Shown here: positions 34,101-44,556 of the stretch, piece by piece | How the letters are laid out: the number at the start of each line of letters is the position of its first letter | Position numbering within the stretch: the first letter of the stretch is position 1 | Assembly: GCA_963978905.1 (NCBI GenBank) | Contig: OZ022258.1 | Coordinates: 35,835,282 to 35,899,281, forward strand | DNA from: Trichostrongylus colubriformis | Lineage: Eukaryota > Nematoda > Chromadorea > Rhabditida > Trichostrongylidae | DNA: 64,000 nt | Reading direction: 5' to 3' | Program-made: the position numbers and the translations under genes | The notes under the pieces: generated by a model | What the model saw: the letters and a program-made list of their open reading frames with translations, nothing else | Databases searched by the model: none | What the model was told of the DNA's origin: nothing

Positions 34101-34736
34101 CAAAAGGAGAGAGCAAACTGTTCCAAGTTCGTCGACTATTCTTTATTACTAAGCGTTTACGAGAAAGTAATCATCTACGGAAAGGCGCTGCAGCCTCCTT
34201 CTCTATGTTTCTTCCTCAACCTCATCAGCACTCACCTAATCAGTCACCGGCGCTGTCACGCTGACAAATATTCCACTGATTGGATAGCTTTTCTCTGTCT
34301 TGATTCCCTGACCAGTAAAACTTTATGAGGAATTACTCCAGTGTTGTTTTTCACTACTGCCAGGCGTGTAAAGCAGTTGCGGTTAAAATTCTATCGCTTC
34401 ACAAAATGGAATGGTAGATGCAGAGACGAACATTACCTACAATTATCAGAGCTTGAAATCATAACCACACTTCGGACTTCTGCAGAAATGCATTTTGTCG
34501 TATAGAACAGGTCAAGCTCCGCAGAGGCTCCGCACATCATAAAGGTGGTGGATACGACAGTTTGGTCCCCAGTGAGTGAAAGAGGGTTGCTCACTAAGTG
34601 GAACAACACTGAGCGAAAGCTATACAAATTGGTTAAAATTGCAGGGCTAAGGAAAGGGTTGTATAAGGAATTGCGGTATATGCAGTGCATGACGCTCCCT
34701 CTTACCAGAACAGAGTTTGGACTTTCCATGGATGTT

Positions 34737-34850
34737 CGAAATGAAATCCAGGAGGATCGCTAGGATTTCAGTTGTTGATCAAAAGTATGAAAACCAGTAT
34801 CAGAATGCCGTTCCGAAGCGAGTTAGAAGGGGTCAGATTTCGCTCGGGAA
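34737..34850 (+). repeat. Solo fragment of the 35974-37112 inverted repeat
   Basis: GTATGAAAACCAGTATCAG and AATGCCGTTCCGAAGCGAGT followed by TAGAAGGGGTCAGATTT match the left arm at about 36075-36130 in the same orientation, at lower identity. Confidence 0.5.
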
Positions 34851-34969
34851 GACTTATCAGCAAGGTGCTCCGCAGTCAACGGGATTTGTCCTGTTGCCGC
34901 ATCACTCCGAATGGCTCAAAAATACTGATCTCTGAAGAATACCCAGATACAATTAGGTCTCCTTCCTAA

Positions 34970-35965
34970 GTTGACTGTGTGTGGGGTAGATAGGAAGTGA
35001 GTTCTGTTTTTCTACACTTATTGGCAAGAGAACTGAACCAAAGCCCCTAGGGAAAAGCTGATGTTTAGAATAGAACTGATATGTGCTAGGAGTTGTCTTT
35101 CCATATATGTGTATCAAGAACAAGCATCGCAAAACATTGCTTGCAAAGAATGGGTAAGCTCGAAGCGCCAAGGCAGTAGGATGGACGATAGTCGATAGCT
35201 GTTGATCAGGTGAACCGACACATCGTCACAGATCATCTCCCAGTTCTCATGGATAATGTGCTCAACAATGAATATTGTCCTCATGAAGACCCTATCTTAG
35301 AACCACATAAACAAACACACACTACATGAAGCACAGTTTTTCTCAAATCGAGCTTACTCGTTTATATGAACCAAGCACAAAGCACGAAAAGCATTCCTAT
35401 TATGTAATTCCTTTAAGGATTTGAAAGATACCTTGATGATCACCTCGCTCCGTGATTTTCCCTCGTTTTACATTGACCCACACATACTTTTTTTCTTTTC
35501 CATTGTTATTGTGTTTCATTATTATCATACCTACATACTGCTGTACCTCCTCAATGCTCTTTGACTTTCTCTAATTTTTATCTTACATGCGGTTGATAAT
35601 TGCAGAATTGCTTCTATGTAGTTGATCTGATCACAGGAAGTCCCCCATGTACTAAGTTAAATAAAACATATATAAACAATGCTGTAGGAAATGCATCGTC
35701 CACTCCCCATATTAGCCTTACTTCCGCTTCTGAAAATCTTTAGAGCATCCAAAGCTTCGGAAAGTCTCAGGAATCGCGTAATCAGAGAAGCGATCGGACA
35801 CACACCCATTTGTTTGGCTTTCAGAGTTTGAGGACCGTTAAAGCTACCGCTTCCCTGTTGTCACTTCAAAAATGTCTATCCTAGTTGTAGCCGCCATCAT
35901 TCATCGATTTTATTAAATGTGGAGTGAGCTCTTTTCACAAATGTCGTCAGTTCCACGATCAGGAA
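34970..35965. other. no gene recognised
   Basis: No exon, repeat or motif that I can support. Confidence 0.3.
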
Positions 35966-35973
35966 CTAAGCGA

Positions 35974-37112
35974 TGCTTGAGGAATCTCTGACTAGGGAAG
36001 GGTTTCAACTTCCCATGGAACTCTGAGTTGAGACCCAGATCAGTCGATAGAGCTCCGAATACTGATTATAACTGTGAAAACCAAAATTGCTAAATGCCAT
36101 TCTGAAGCGAGTTACGAGGGGTCAAAGTTTGCTGGTGATGCCTCAATGGCGAGGCGCTTTGTCATCAGACGGTTTGTCGAAATGACCATTTGCAATGAGA
36201 AACATACCACTGTACGCGCTTTTAAAAGCTGATCTCAAATCTGTATTCAGAATCTGTCAAACAATCGCCTGAATGAAGTTATGAAGGTTTTTCTGAAAAA
36301 AAAGAATAATACCATTTCATGGTATGTTTGAGAGCCCATAGCGCTCGAGCCATACGTTTTCACGCAAAACCAGTGCGATTTTCGTGTTCATGGGATCAGA
36401 TTACCATATGGGACAAATTTTCAGCCAATTCGAGAATTTGACCAAATCTCGGAAAATCTGATGGGCTATTGGCTGGCAACCCATTCAACAAAGGAGAAGT
36501 CGTTGACCCTTGCCGAGCAAATGCTCTTATTTGGCGCTTGTTACGTGGGTTCAATGTGATGGGCAAGTGTGATAGGTATGTTTAGGTTATGGTGCTCAGC
36601 TTGCGAAATTTTTTATGGACCAAAACTACTACTTAACCCCTGGCCACACCTAATTTTCCGAGTTAGGCTAAAAAATGGATCCGGCTGAGAATTTGCACAG
36701 AGGGGTAATTCGACCCCTACGTGCCAATATCATACAAGGAAACGTTTGTGAAAAGAAACGTGAAAGAAAAGCACTTACTGACGATGAAAACGAAATGCAA
36801 AAAAGTGCGCCCCGACGGGGATAACCCACAATTTCGCGCCTACGGAACCGCGACATTACCACTGAGCCACGGAGGCCGTTTCTAGCTTTGCGCTAGTCAT
36901 GCTGATGGCAAAGTGCCTCGCCAAAGATATCACAGGTAAGTCACAGGCAAAATTTGACCCCTCCTAACTCGCTTCAGAATGCCATTTAGCAACTTTGGTT
37001 TTCGCAGTTATAATCAGTAATCGGAGCTCTATCGACTGATCTGGGTCTCAACTCAAAGTTCCATGGGAAGTTGAAACCCTTCCCTAGTAAGAGCTTCCCT
37101 TCCCTCAAGCAG
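35974..37112. mobile_element. DNA element with about 150-bp inverted repeats
   Basis: Left arm (about 35975-36130) and right arm (about 36940-37110) are inverted complements with few mismatches. Shared blocks are CTAGGGAAGGGTTTCAACTT, CCCATGGAACT, GACCCAGATCAGTCGATAGA, GCTCCGA, and TTCTGAAGCGAGTTA. The outermost CTTGAGG / CCTCAAG also pair. The 800-bp interior has no transposase frame but contains a tRNA-like sequence on the minus strand. The superfamily is undetermined because no target duplication is clear. Confidence 0.65.
36805..36881 (-). other. tRNA-derived sequence (SINE head or tRNA pseudogene)
   Basis: Read on the minus strand: GGCCTCCGTGGCTCAGTGG (a canonical A box), then TCGCG..CGCGA (an anticodon-like stem with a 10-base loop), then GGGTTATCCCCG, a B box that lacks the central CG of GGTTCGATCCC. 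The acceptor ends do not pair, so this is not a working tRNA gene. It lies in the interior of the inverted-repeat element. Confidence 0.5.
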
Positions 37113-37489
37113 CGCGGTCCGGATCACGTCTTGAAAGGAGGTATCGCCAACTGAGGGATGTCCCGTGCACCTATACACCTCTCATAGCATCCATCAGCGA
37201 GTGGTAGGTTAGGGCTGCGTCGATGCTTGGGGATTTGCGGAGAGTATTCACTTGACGGGAATACGTGATGTTACCAGAGACTCATACGAACCGCAAAGCG
37301 TTCCGTTAGAGGATAGAAGAACCCTGGAACGAATGGTCTTTCCACAGAAGACAACAGTTTACGAGAATACTGTCTACACCCAAAATTAGCATGACAAGAT
37401 CTCTTTGAAGACGTTCAAGGTTTTTGGTGGGGGTGAAGGATATTCCAAGCACATACTATACTACAGCGCTCTGAGAACCCATAAAAAAG

Positions 37490-38142
37490 TTTGGCACTAT
37501 TCAACTATGACTACCCCAGATACCGCGTGTTTGTCAAAGAAAGAATTTTCGCTGAAATTTCGCCTATAAAGGTTATTTGGGGTGCTGATCACGAACATGG
37601 CATCCGTTTTTGATGCTGACACCGGTTTGGTCCAATTGCACAAACATGGTGCGACAACTGTTTTTCGCCAATTTTTCACCTTCATTCTCACCTAGGGCTG
37701 TAGGTGGGAATTTTATTCTATTCAGAAAGCTATTCAGAAAGCTGATCGCGAATATGACATGCGTTTTCAACGCCTTTCGAGATTGCGCTAGTCATGTTCA
37801 TTTTTGCTAAAGTGCTTGGATAGCTGGAGAGCGTCATCTTTCCACTGCCATCTTTCATTTGATACTATCCTACACATCATTGCACCCTCGAGTGTATATT
37901 TTCGCCTAAGCCTTAAAGGGATAGAAAGGCTCCCTTCCTCCTTAGGGCCTAGGCAAAACTTGCGGATACAGTGTGGTGAACCTACCATATTAGCACTGTA
38001 ATGGAACTAAACAGCGCTAGCATCTTAAAATGTCATATTTGTGATCTGCACCCCAAATAACCTCTCTAGGCGAAGTTTCAACGAAAATTATTTTTTTGAC
38101 CAACTCGTGGTGTCTGGGGTAGTGATAGTTGAATGGTGCCAA
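37490..38142. mobile_element. Foldback with about 110-bp inverted repeats
   Basis: The left end, TTGGCACTATTCAACTATGA, is the inverted complement of the right end (GTTGAATGGTGCCAA at about 38129). Pairing continues through CTACCCCAGA, GTCAAAGAAAGAATTTTCG and GGTTATTTGGGGTGC over about 110 bp. The interior repeats GCTGATCRCGAAYATGRCAT at about 37590 and 37740. No transposase. Confidence 0.65.
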
Positions 38143-38199
38143 AAGATTAACCAAGGGCGAAAAAATTCACTACTATCTTCATGACTAATGGTTCAAATC

Positions 38200-38720
38200 A
38201 TAGTTATAATTATCAGGTCAATCGTATATTTTCCGCGACTTTTATTGCAAATAAGTTTGCCACTTTGCCGAGCTTTCCCAGTCCACGTATAATCGTCGAC
38301 TGATTATAGCCGAGTGTGGTTGCCATTTCCCCGGTGGTTAGGAACGTGTCTCCTCCACTGTGGAACGTAGTAATTCCAAACAACTCCATCGGCCGACCCG
38401 ACCTTGGAGCATCTTCGCGAGGAAATCTCCTTTTTCGAATTTAGCGAACCAAGTCTTACAGTCCATTTCCCAGCGCCTGGCAGGGCGAGGCCTACGGACT
38501 TGGATGAATGTGGATCAACCTCTCTCACCCCGCCACACACTCTCGCTCTCGCCACGTACTCTCTCGCCCAAGTCCGTAGGGCCACGGCCTGCCAGGCGTC
38601 GGGAACTGAACTGTACATGTGTGGTAAGAGATTACGTCCCCGCCGTATGAATCCACTGGCCAAAAGCTTGGTATAGGCTTCCTCTGCATTCCAGCCGAAA
38701 GCGTGAGGCAAAAGCAGGCT
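38200..38720 (-). pseudogene. Decayed mariner transposase N-terminus, split by a foldback
   Basis: On the minus strand, from about 38710, LLPHAFGWNAEEAYTKLLAS fits the first helix-turn-helix of mariner transposases. After an unrelated foldback (38466-38614) the frame CKTWFAKFEKGDFLAKM continues it, corresponding to WFAKF.SGDF of the intact copy at 43397. Next, GEMATTLGYNQSTIIRGLGK LGKVANL (about 38330-38250) is the second helix-turn-helix (compare ELAAKFGVCKVTISSHLKQI at 43397). The catalytic domain is not present. The fragment is frameshifted and inactive. It belongs to a different, older mariner lineage than the intact element. Confidence 0.55.
38466..38614. mobile_element. Foldback inserted in the mariner relic
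   Basis: Left arm CGCCTGGCAGGGCGAGGCCT ACGGACTTGG pairs with right arm CCAAGTCCGTAGGGCCACGG CCTGCCAGGCG, about 30 bp with one small mismatch region. Between them is a CT-rich loop of about 75 bp. It separates the two halves of the mariner helix-turn-helix. Confidence 0.65.
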
Positions 38721-38906
38721 GTGGCGCAGTACATTTTGTCACAGTGGTAATTGTGGCCTGCAAATGCAGGGTGGGTGAGTGATATAGTTAGTGTGATGAA
38801 AGTATATCATGCATACGTCACGCACACATAAAGACGAAATACCAGCATCCATGCAAACGAAATAGGGAAGGATCAGACACGGGGGAAAAATATACGCATC
38901 GACGTA

Positions 38907-38994
38907 AGGCCGCGGTCATACTTTGCGTAAGTGCATTAGTTGACGCCGGTACCGGCGTCAACTAATGCACTTACGCAAAGTATGACCGCGGCCT
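38907..38994. mobile_element. Perfect 88-bp palindrome, MITE-like
   Basis: 44-base arms are exact inverted complements centred on 38950/38951 (GCCGGT|ACCGGC). The ends are AGGCCGCGGTCATACTTTGC. TAA stands directly outside GGCC on both sides, a 3-bp duplication of the TWA type used by PIF/Harbinger elements. The CATACTTTGCG core is shared with the foldback at 9443-9777. Confidence 0.8.
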
Positions 38995-39381
38995 AACAGA
39001 AACAGCAAGCGTATGTGACTACTGCGGAGCGCACAGGCTCTTGTCCGGTGAGTGGTATGGAGAAAATAAAGCAACACCTGTGAAGTGGACAGCTCAAAAA
39101 AAAAAACTGATAATGATCCTGTCTTGGCAATCGCTCTGACAAGAAGCAATATTTCAGCAGTTTCTTTTTTCCCAAAAAGTCTAGTTGGACCTTTTATTAG
39201 CTACTAATTTTCGCCACAGCGCGCGAAGCGAAACTTGTTACAATTGTGCTGAGTCATGGGCCATCCAGAAGCTGAAGCTGAGTTAAGGCGGAAGGGGTCT
39301 CGTTAGTAAAAGGGATTAGCAAAAAGGCTTCTACCGACAACTCAGCATTCTTGTAGCAACTAGTGGGACCTTTTTATTATT

Positions 39382-39700
39382 GAACCACGGCAACTGTGGC
39401 CATTTACAAACATGCTTTATGCTCTCGAATTCCAAAGCTCTGGTGAAAAGTTAGTGGAGGTCTGGATATAGACAAACTTATGCATGGGTATCCAGGAACA
39501 ATGAGAATAATCACGAAACTTCGAAAAGGTCTTCATCGGTGTTGTTCTGGGCGGAGTCGAGGGAGGCACACACTGATTATTGAACCACGGCAAGTGTGGC
39601 CATTTACAAACATGCTGTATGCTCTCGATAATTTCAAGCTTTCGGAAAAACTGAGTGGAGGTTTGAATATGTACATACAGACGTATGGAACTGAGCCAAG
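39382..39700 (+). repeat. Direct duplication, 200-bp period
   Basis: GAACCACGGCAASTGTGGCC ATTTACAAACATGC occurs at 39382 and 39582. Similarity continues through TATGCTCTCGA and AGTGGAGGT. There are two units, the second about 120 bp long. No coding content. Confidence 0.75.
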
Positions 39701-41219
39701 AGGGCAAGCCGAGCGCAGCCTTTCTATGTACTTCAGTTTCGGACGCAGTCGTGACAAAACAAGTGAATGAAAGTCATGTACATTTTGAGGTGAAAGGTTC
39801 AAGTACTGCTCGGTAACCAGATCGGCACGGCTTTTCTTTTGGTGATGATGGGAATCTTCCTACCTGTAGGTCTTTTTCGGATCTTTGCTAAGTCTGTAGA
39901 GCGATCAGAAGCATTTTATTCTAATGACACAAAATTGGTCAGCGAAGATATTCAATTTTGAAATGCTTAATGTATTCATGAAAAATAAAGGGGGACATTG
40001 TTCTCACCCGTAATTAGTTACCGTAATCTTGCCGCACTTTCATTACCTGGCATTTTTTCCCATACTAGTTAATTCGTGAGTGTAAAGGAAGGAGCGCTGT
40101 ATTCACTCGGAGGGGCCTTCCACCCATCTAATCAAACAAGTAATGAGCTAAGCGCTCCCGTTATGGTGAAAGCAAGTTATTTAGCCTTGGTTTTGTTGAC
40201 CATTTTTCGGAAACCGTTTACTACATGTCTCAGAAACCTGACCACCGCATTCAGTGTCTTCGGAAAAACCTTCATACGAGATTATATAGAAGAGAGCTAA
40301 GAGAGCTACCAGAAAGCTACTCATGGGAAGTTCGTCGGCTTTTTCCTTTTATCCAACACATTTCACTATACGTAATTCACACGATGCTTTTTGGAAAGTA
40401 GACTCTAACTAGAATCAGATTAAATGTAGCACTACATATATCACCGGGACTGTTTTCAGCCGAATCGCTTAAGAAAAGGGTGTTTGGCCTGAATGTAGCT
40501 AGTTGTATTGTGAAGAGTAATGTGAAAAGATTTGAATACTACCATTCTACAGAGGACAGCACAGTATGTATGTACCGTAAATATAGTATTTTTAATGGTG
40601 TACTCAATGACTCGAATTTTCGTTCAACTCACATAGGATATACTATGTGTTTGCACTAGTGAGGAGGCAACTTACTCGTTTCCCCGAAGCATTTTTCTAC
40701 ATCCACGGCATCCCACTCTTTAGCACGGAGGCCACAGCGTCCAGCACATCATAACGAGGCAGGAGAGCATGTAGACGAAAAACGTGCCAGCACCACATCA
40801 CGGGAATCGGTCACTTCAGAAAACCTCGCTTTTTGTATTGACTGCATGAATTTCAGGGTTGCGTAGGTGTTTTGTGGGTGTTTAGTGTTGAAACCATTTT
40901 GAGCAGCAAACATCCGGAGCGTCCTTCCATCAACAAAAATAAATTGCCATTTTTGACTTCATCCATAGCACTGCTGAATGTGAGAGTTATCGTGTTTGCT
41001 CTTATCAGCTAGCCGTGGGATTCATAAGGTTAACAGGTGAGTTGACTTTTCTTCTTGGGTAGTAGTTCCTTGCTTAACTATCCAGGTTGCACCATTTTTG
41101 CACCGCCACGGTGCGCCATCACGACGGTATACTGCTCGAAGCCACTTCGACCTCATCCACTTGAGCTCCCTTGTTGGTCAACCGAGCAAAATGGGTGGGA
41201 TCGTAGTGGGTTGGAGTAT
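39701..41219. other. no gene recognised
   Basis: No convincing exon, motif or repeat. Confidence 0.3.
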
Positions 41220-41221
41220 TA

Positions 41222-41898
41222 GGTCTGTGCAGAATAAATGGCCAAAACATAACTGGCCATAACTTCGCTCAGACACAAGTTTACTTGTTGAAATAAAAAA
41301 CATTCGAATCTACACAACCTCGCCAACGATCTGGTAAAGAAAATATGCCATCACGATCAAATCCTGGATTGCGAGAATTAATAAAGTCAAGAATGGCATT
41401 TTTACCGTGCATAATTTTTCTGCCGCAGGTTTGCATCGGGAGCCCGGAAAAAGTGGTAATCCGTCAGGGATAGGTCTGGGGAATAAGGGGGGTGAGGGAG
41501 AGGCTCGATGCCTAACTGCATCATTTTTTTACTGGGTGCGCAAAACAACGCAAAACCCCACGTTCGCAAGTCACCCGGCAGAAACTGATCGAGACTCTCC
41601 CTCACCCCCCTTATTCCTCAGACCTATCTCTGACGAATTACCACTTTTTCCCGGTTCTCGATGCAAACCTGGGTCAGGAGGAGCTCGCCGAAACGATGCA
41701 TGTTGAAAATGCCATCGCTGACTTCATTAATTTTCGCAATCCAGAATTTGATCATGATGGCATATTTTCTTTACCAGATCGTTGGCAAAGTTGTGTAGAT
41801 TCGAATGGTTTTTATTTCGACAAATAGAGTTGTGTCTGAGCGAAGTTATGGCGCTTTGAAAAAAGTGTTCCGTTTTGGCCATTTATTCTGCACAGACC
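41222..41898. mobile_element. Palindromic mariner derivative (two transposase 3' ends head to head)
   Basis: TA stands on both sides (41220-41221, 41899-41900). The ends are GGTCTGTGCAGAATAAATGG and its inverted complement. Each arm of about 330 bp carries the end of a mariner transposase: on the minus strand PHPPYSPDLSLTDYHFF (from about 41490), including the third catalytic Asp, and on the plus strand a decayed equivalent followed by DRWQSCVDSNGFYFDK and a stop (about 41780-41825). The centre (about 41515-41590) is unique. The element has no transposase of its own and was presumably formed by an inverted duplication of the 3' end. Confidence 0.75.
41490..41605 (-). pseudogene. Mariner transposase C-terminal fragment
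   Basis: The frame LGIEPLPHPPYSPDLSLTDY HFFRAPDANL contains the conserved YSPDLxxTDYHFF block with the third catalytic aspartate. It lacks all upstream domains and is the left arm of the palindromic element. Confidence 0.7.
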
Positions 41899-42289
41899 TA
41901 ATAGGTGCAGCGTCATGATGGCGCATCGTGGCCGCGCAAAAATTGGGCAAGCTGAATAGTCACCCAGGGAACTACTGCCTCAAGAAGGTGGGTCGACTTA
42001 TTTGGCTATCCCGGAAGCGCCTTCCAGGAGCAAAGTGTATTTACGAAGATAGAAAGGGAAAGGTGAGTTTCTGGACCATAATTTTACCGTCACTACACAA
42101 TTGAGGTAACACTCAAAGGAAGTATCCACGGAAATTTGCAAATATTCAAAACTATCGAAGATCTGGAAATATATCACCCATGGTTTTCTCACGTATTTAA
42201 TGTGGAAATGGCGGCGACGACTGTGGGGCAAAACTAGTCACGTGCTCAACACGCGTAGTGGAACGGAGTACACCAAGATCACGGTCTTT

Positions 42290-42367
42290 ATGGGGCTAAA
42301 GACGGTGCTGCTTGTTTCCATAGCCCTTGGGGTTTCCTGCACGGCACCCGCGTGGGCGGTTGTTTGA
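42290..42367 (+). CDS. Possible signal-peptide exon or micro-ORF
   Basis: ATG at 42290 begins a 25-codon frame, MGLKTVLLVSIALGVSCTAP AWAVV, a textbook signal peptide with a hydrophobic core and small-residue cleavage region, and then stops. AATAAA follows at about 42402. It may be the first exon of a secreted protein with a non-standard donor near the TGG|GCGGTT, or a degenerate copy. Nothing downstream could be joined to it. Confidence 0.25.
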   Translation: MGLKTVLLVSIALGVSCTAPAWAVV

Positions 42368-42429
42368 GACATGTCTGGTTTCCATTCTTTTCGAGGAAAA
42401 TAAATAAATACAACATAACTGTATGGGAA

Positions 42430-43205
42430 TGAGAGAGCTCAAAGTTCCATGGACAATTCTTCCGAGTACTACCGACAGCCATAAGAAAAACAAATTATCA
42501 TCACACGCAATAAGGACGACCCGCAAGGTGAGCATCAAGCAAAAACTATCTGCATCTTTCCAAACAAACGATGTGTAGATCAAACAATAGAAGAATAAAT
42601 GGAAATTTAACACTATGGTTTTATTATGAGCATGGTATATTGTGTACACATAAGTCCTAGGGAGATGGGCTCCTCACCAAGAGGTCAGTTTAGGTATGAC
42701 CCAGCAAACCCTAGAAATGAAGGCATATGAGCAGCCATGCAGACCGCCTCTGTGTGTTGAGATTTTTGGAAAAGCACTTATTAACATCGACCGAGTATAA
42801 GTAGGGACACGCCGACAAGCCGTTGTTCCCTCACATCATATTGAGGAACGGTCTGATTGTCGTGACGGTTCACAAATGAATCACACATCATGCTGTAGCG
42901 GATTGCCAGCTCAACCTTCGGTACCTCTAAATAACCTCGTAAGGCCTTCCCCCACATTCGTAGCTGCTGTTAATCGCACCTTTCTTTGCATAGTTTCGAA
43001 TAAGCTCGCAAACGTGTACGACATGCCAACGTGCTCTTCCTGAACCCGCCTCAACAAACGAGCGAAGGCTATGCAGAAAACTGAGCAATTTTAGAAAAGT
43101 GGTTTGGGAGTATTTGACAATACTACAAGATGCTGAGATGCGAAAAAGTAGCGTTGCTCGTGTGCCACACAAGTGTTTAATGTTGCTCAGCCTGGAACGA
43201 AATAT
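42430..43205. other. no gene recognised
   Basis: Short frames only; no splice-flanked exon or repeat is supported. Confidence 0.3.
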
Positions 43206-43211
43206 GTATTA

Positions 43212-44490
43212 GGTCGTTCAGTATGAAATGTCCGTTTTTCAGTAGTGCATAGTTCGAGAGTCCGTATCTAAGGCAAAACGCTCCGGCAGTCCTTGGTACT
43301 GAGTTTTGGTAAAGGTGCAGCCTCCCTCTTTCTTACCTTCGGTGGACCTCCGGCTGCCGTGGAATCTGACTTTTTTAGAAAGGTTTTTGTAACGACATGG
43401 ACAAGTCCAAATTGCGTGTTGTCTTGGAGTACGAGTTCCGCCGTGGAAGCACCGCAGCACAGGCAGTTCGGAATATCACCGTCGTCTTTGGAGAGGATGC
43501 CCCTAACGAACGAACAGTACGTCGATGGTTTGCAAAGTTTGAATCCGGCGACTTCGATCTTCAAAATGAGTCGAGAGGACGGCCCGAGTGCAAGCTGAAC
43601 AACGATGAGCTTAAAGCCGTAGTGGAAGCTGATCCCACTCAAAGTACTCGAGAATTAGCGGCAAAGTTTGGAGTATGTAAGGTGACGATCTCGTCTCATT
43701 TGAAGCAAATTGGCAAGAGTAGGAAGCTGGACCGTTGGGTACCGCACGACTTGAGCGATCGTCAGAAGAGGGTCCGCCTTGAGGCTTGCCTTTCCTTACT
43801 TTCTAGGCAAAAAAGCGAGCCTTTCTTACACCGTCTCGTCACATGTGACGAGAAGTGGATCCACTTCGATAACAGGAAGCGGTCTTACCAGTGGTTGGAC
43901 AAGTCGGAACCGCCAAAACCTACGCCGAAGCCGGACCCTCACCAGAGGAAGACTATGGTATCAGTTTGGTGGTCCTCCGCAGGAGTGATTCACTACAGCT
44001 TTACGAGACCTGGTCAGGCGATCACGGCGGAGGCGTACTGTCAACAGCTGGAGGAAATGATGGAGAAGCTTGCTGTTATGCAGCCGAGAATGATTAACAG
44101 AGACCGACCGCTCCTACTGCAGGACAACGCTCGGCCACATGTGGCAAACTCGACCTTGTTAAAATTACAGGATTTGGACTTGGAAACTCTCGTTCATCCT
44201 CCTTACTCTCCCGACCTAGCACCTACAGATTACCATTTCTTTCAAGCTTTAGATCACTTCTTGCAGGGAAAATTATTCAATTCTTATGATGATGTAGAAA
44301 GTGCCTTTCATGATTTTATTGCCTCTCGCTCCCCAGATTTCTATAGAGATGGAATTAATAAGTTACCTTTAAAATGGCAAAGATGTGTTGATAACTTAGG
44401 ATCATATTTTGATTGATTGTAATTTGCGTTGTATGAGATATGATAAACTGAAGTTGACTCTCAAAAACGGACATTTCATACTGAACGACC
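43212..44490 (+). mobile_element. Complete mariner element, cecropia/Hsmar1-like (bandit-like)
   Basis: The inverted repeats begin GGTCGTTCAGTATGAAATGT and are identical for 28 bp at 43212-43239 and 44463-44490. TA target duplications lie at 43210-43211 and 44491-44492. Total length is 1279 bp with one uninterrupted transposase gene. All structural requirements for transposition are present, so it may be active or very recently inserted. Confidence 0.95.
43397..44416 (+). CDS. Mariner transposase, intact, 339 aa
   Basis: It catalyses cut-and-paste transposition into TA sites in the nucleus. Residues 1-110 hold two helix-turn-helix motifs that bind the inverted repeats (FRRGSTAAQAVRNI, RTVRRWFAKFESGDF, TRELAAKFGVCKVTISSHLK). 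The linker carries WVPHDL at about residue 115. The DDE/D catalytic domain has its three aspartates in TCDEKWIHFDN (about residue 155), LLLQDNARPHVA and YSPDLAPTDYHFF, with 34 residues between the last two: the D34D signature of mariners. The protein ends WQRCVDNLGSYFD. The length is normal for the family (about 340-350). The ATG is the first in frame, after AACGAC. Among mariners, the sequence most resembles the cecropia subfamily that includes Hsmar1 and the hookworm bandit element; this is from recognition, not search. Confidence 0.95.
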   Translation: MDKSKLRVVLEYEFRRGSTAAQAVRNITVVFGEDAPNERTVRRWFAKFESGDFDLQNESRGRPECKLNNDELKAVVEADPTQSTRELAAKFGVCKVTISSHLKQIGKSRKLDRWVPHDLSDRQKRVRLEACLSLLSRQKSEPFLHRLVTCDEKWIHFDNRKRSYQWLDKSEPPKPTPKPDPHQRKTMVSVWWSSAGVIHYSFTRPGQAITAEAYCQQLEEMMEKLAVMQPRMINRDRPLLLQDNARPHVANSTLLKLQDLDLETLVHPPYSPDLAPTDYHFFQALDHFLQGKLFNSYDDVESAFHDFIASRSPDFYRDGINKLPLKWQRCVDNLGSYFD

Positions 44491-44556
44491 TAATATTTTC
44501 GAGATGTTGTTGTCCTATAAGGAGAGAAGCTCTCGTATACTGCAGGCACATCCAGA

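Larger units (their letters stand above)
30531..34729. other. no gene recognised; C-tract repeat copies at 30775 and 31024
   Basis: Minus-strand frames such as 31456-31746 (GSLQWVTRTYVRGYEMRVQV) and 32565-32882 are open but have no domain, and I see no splice signals that would turn them into exons. 33260-33280 has a short G run. Nothing else. Confidence 0.3.
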
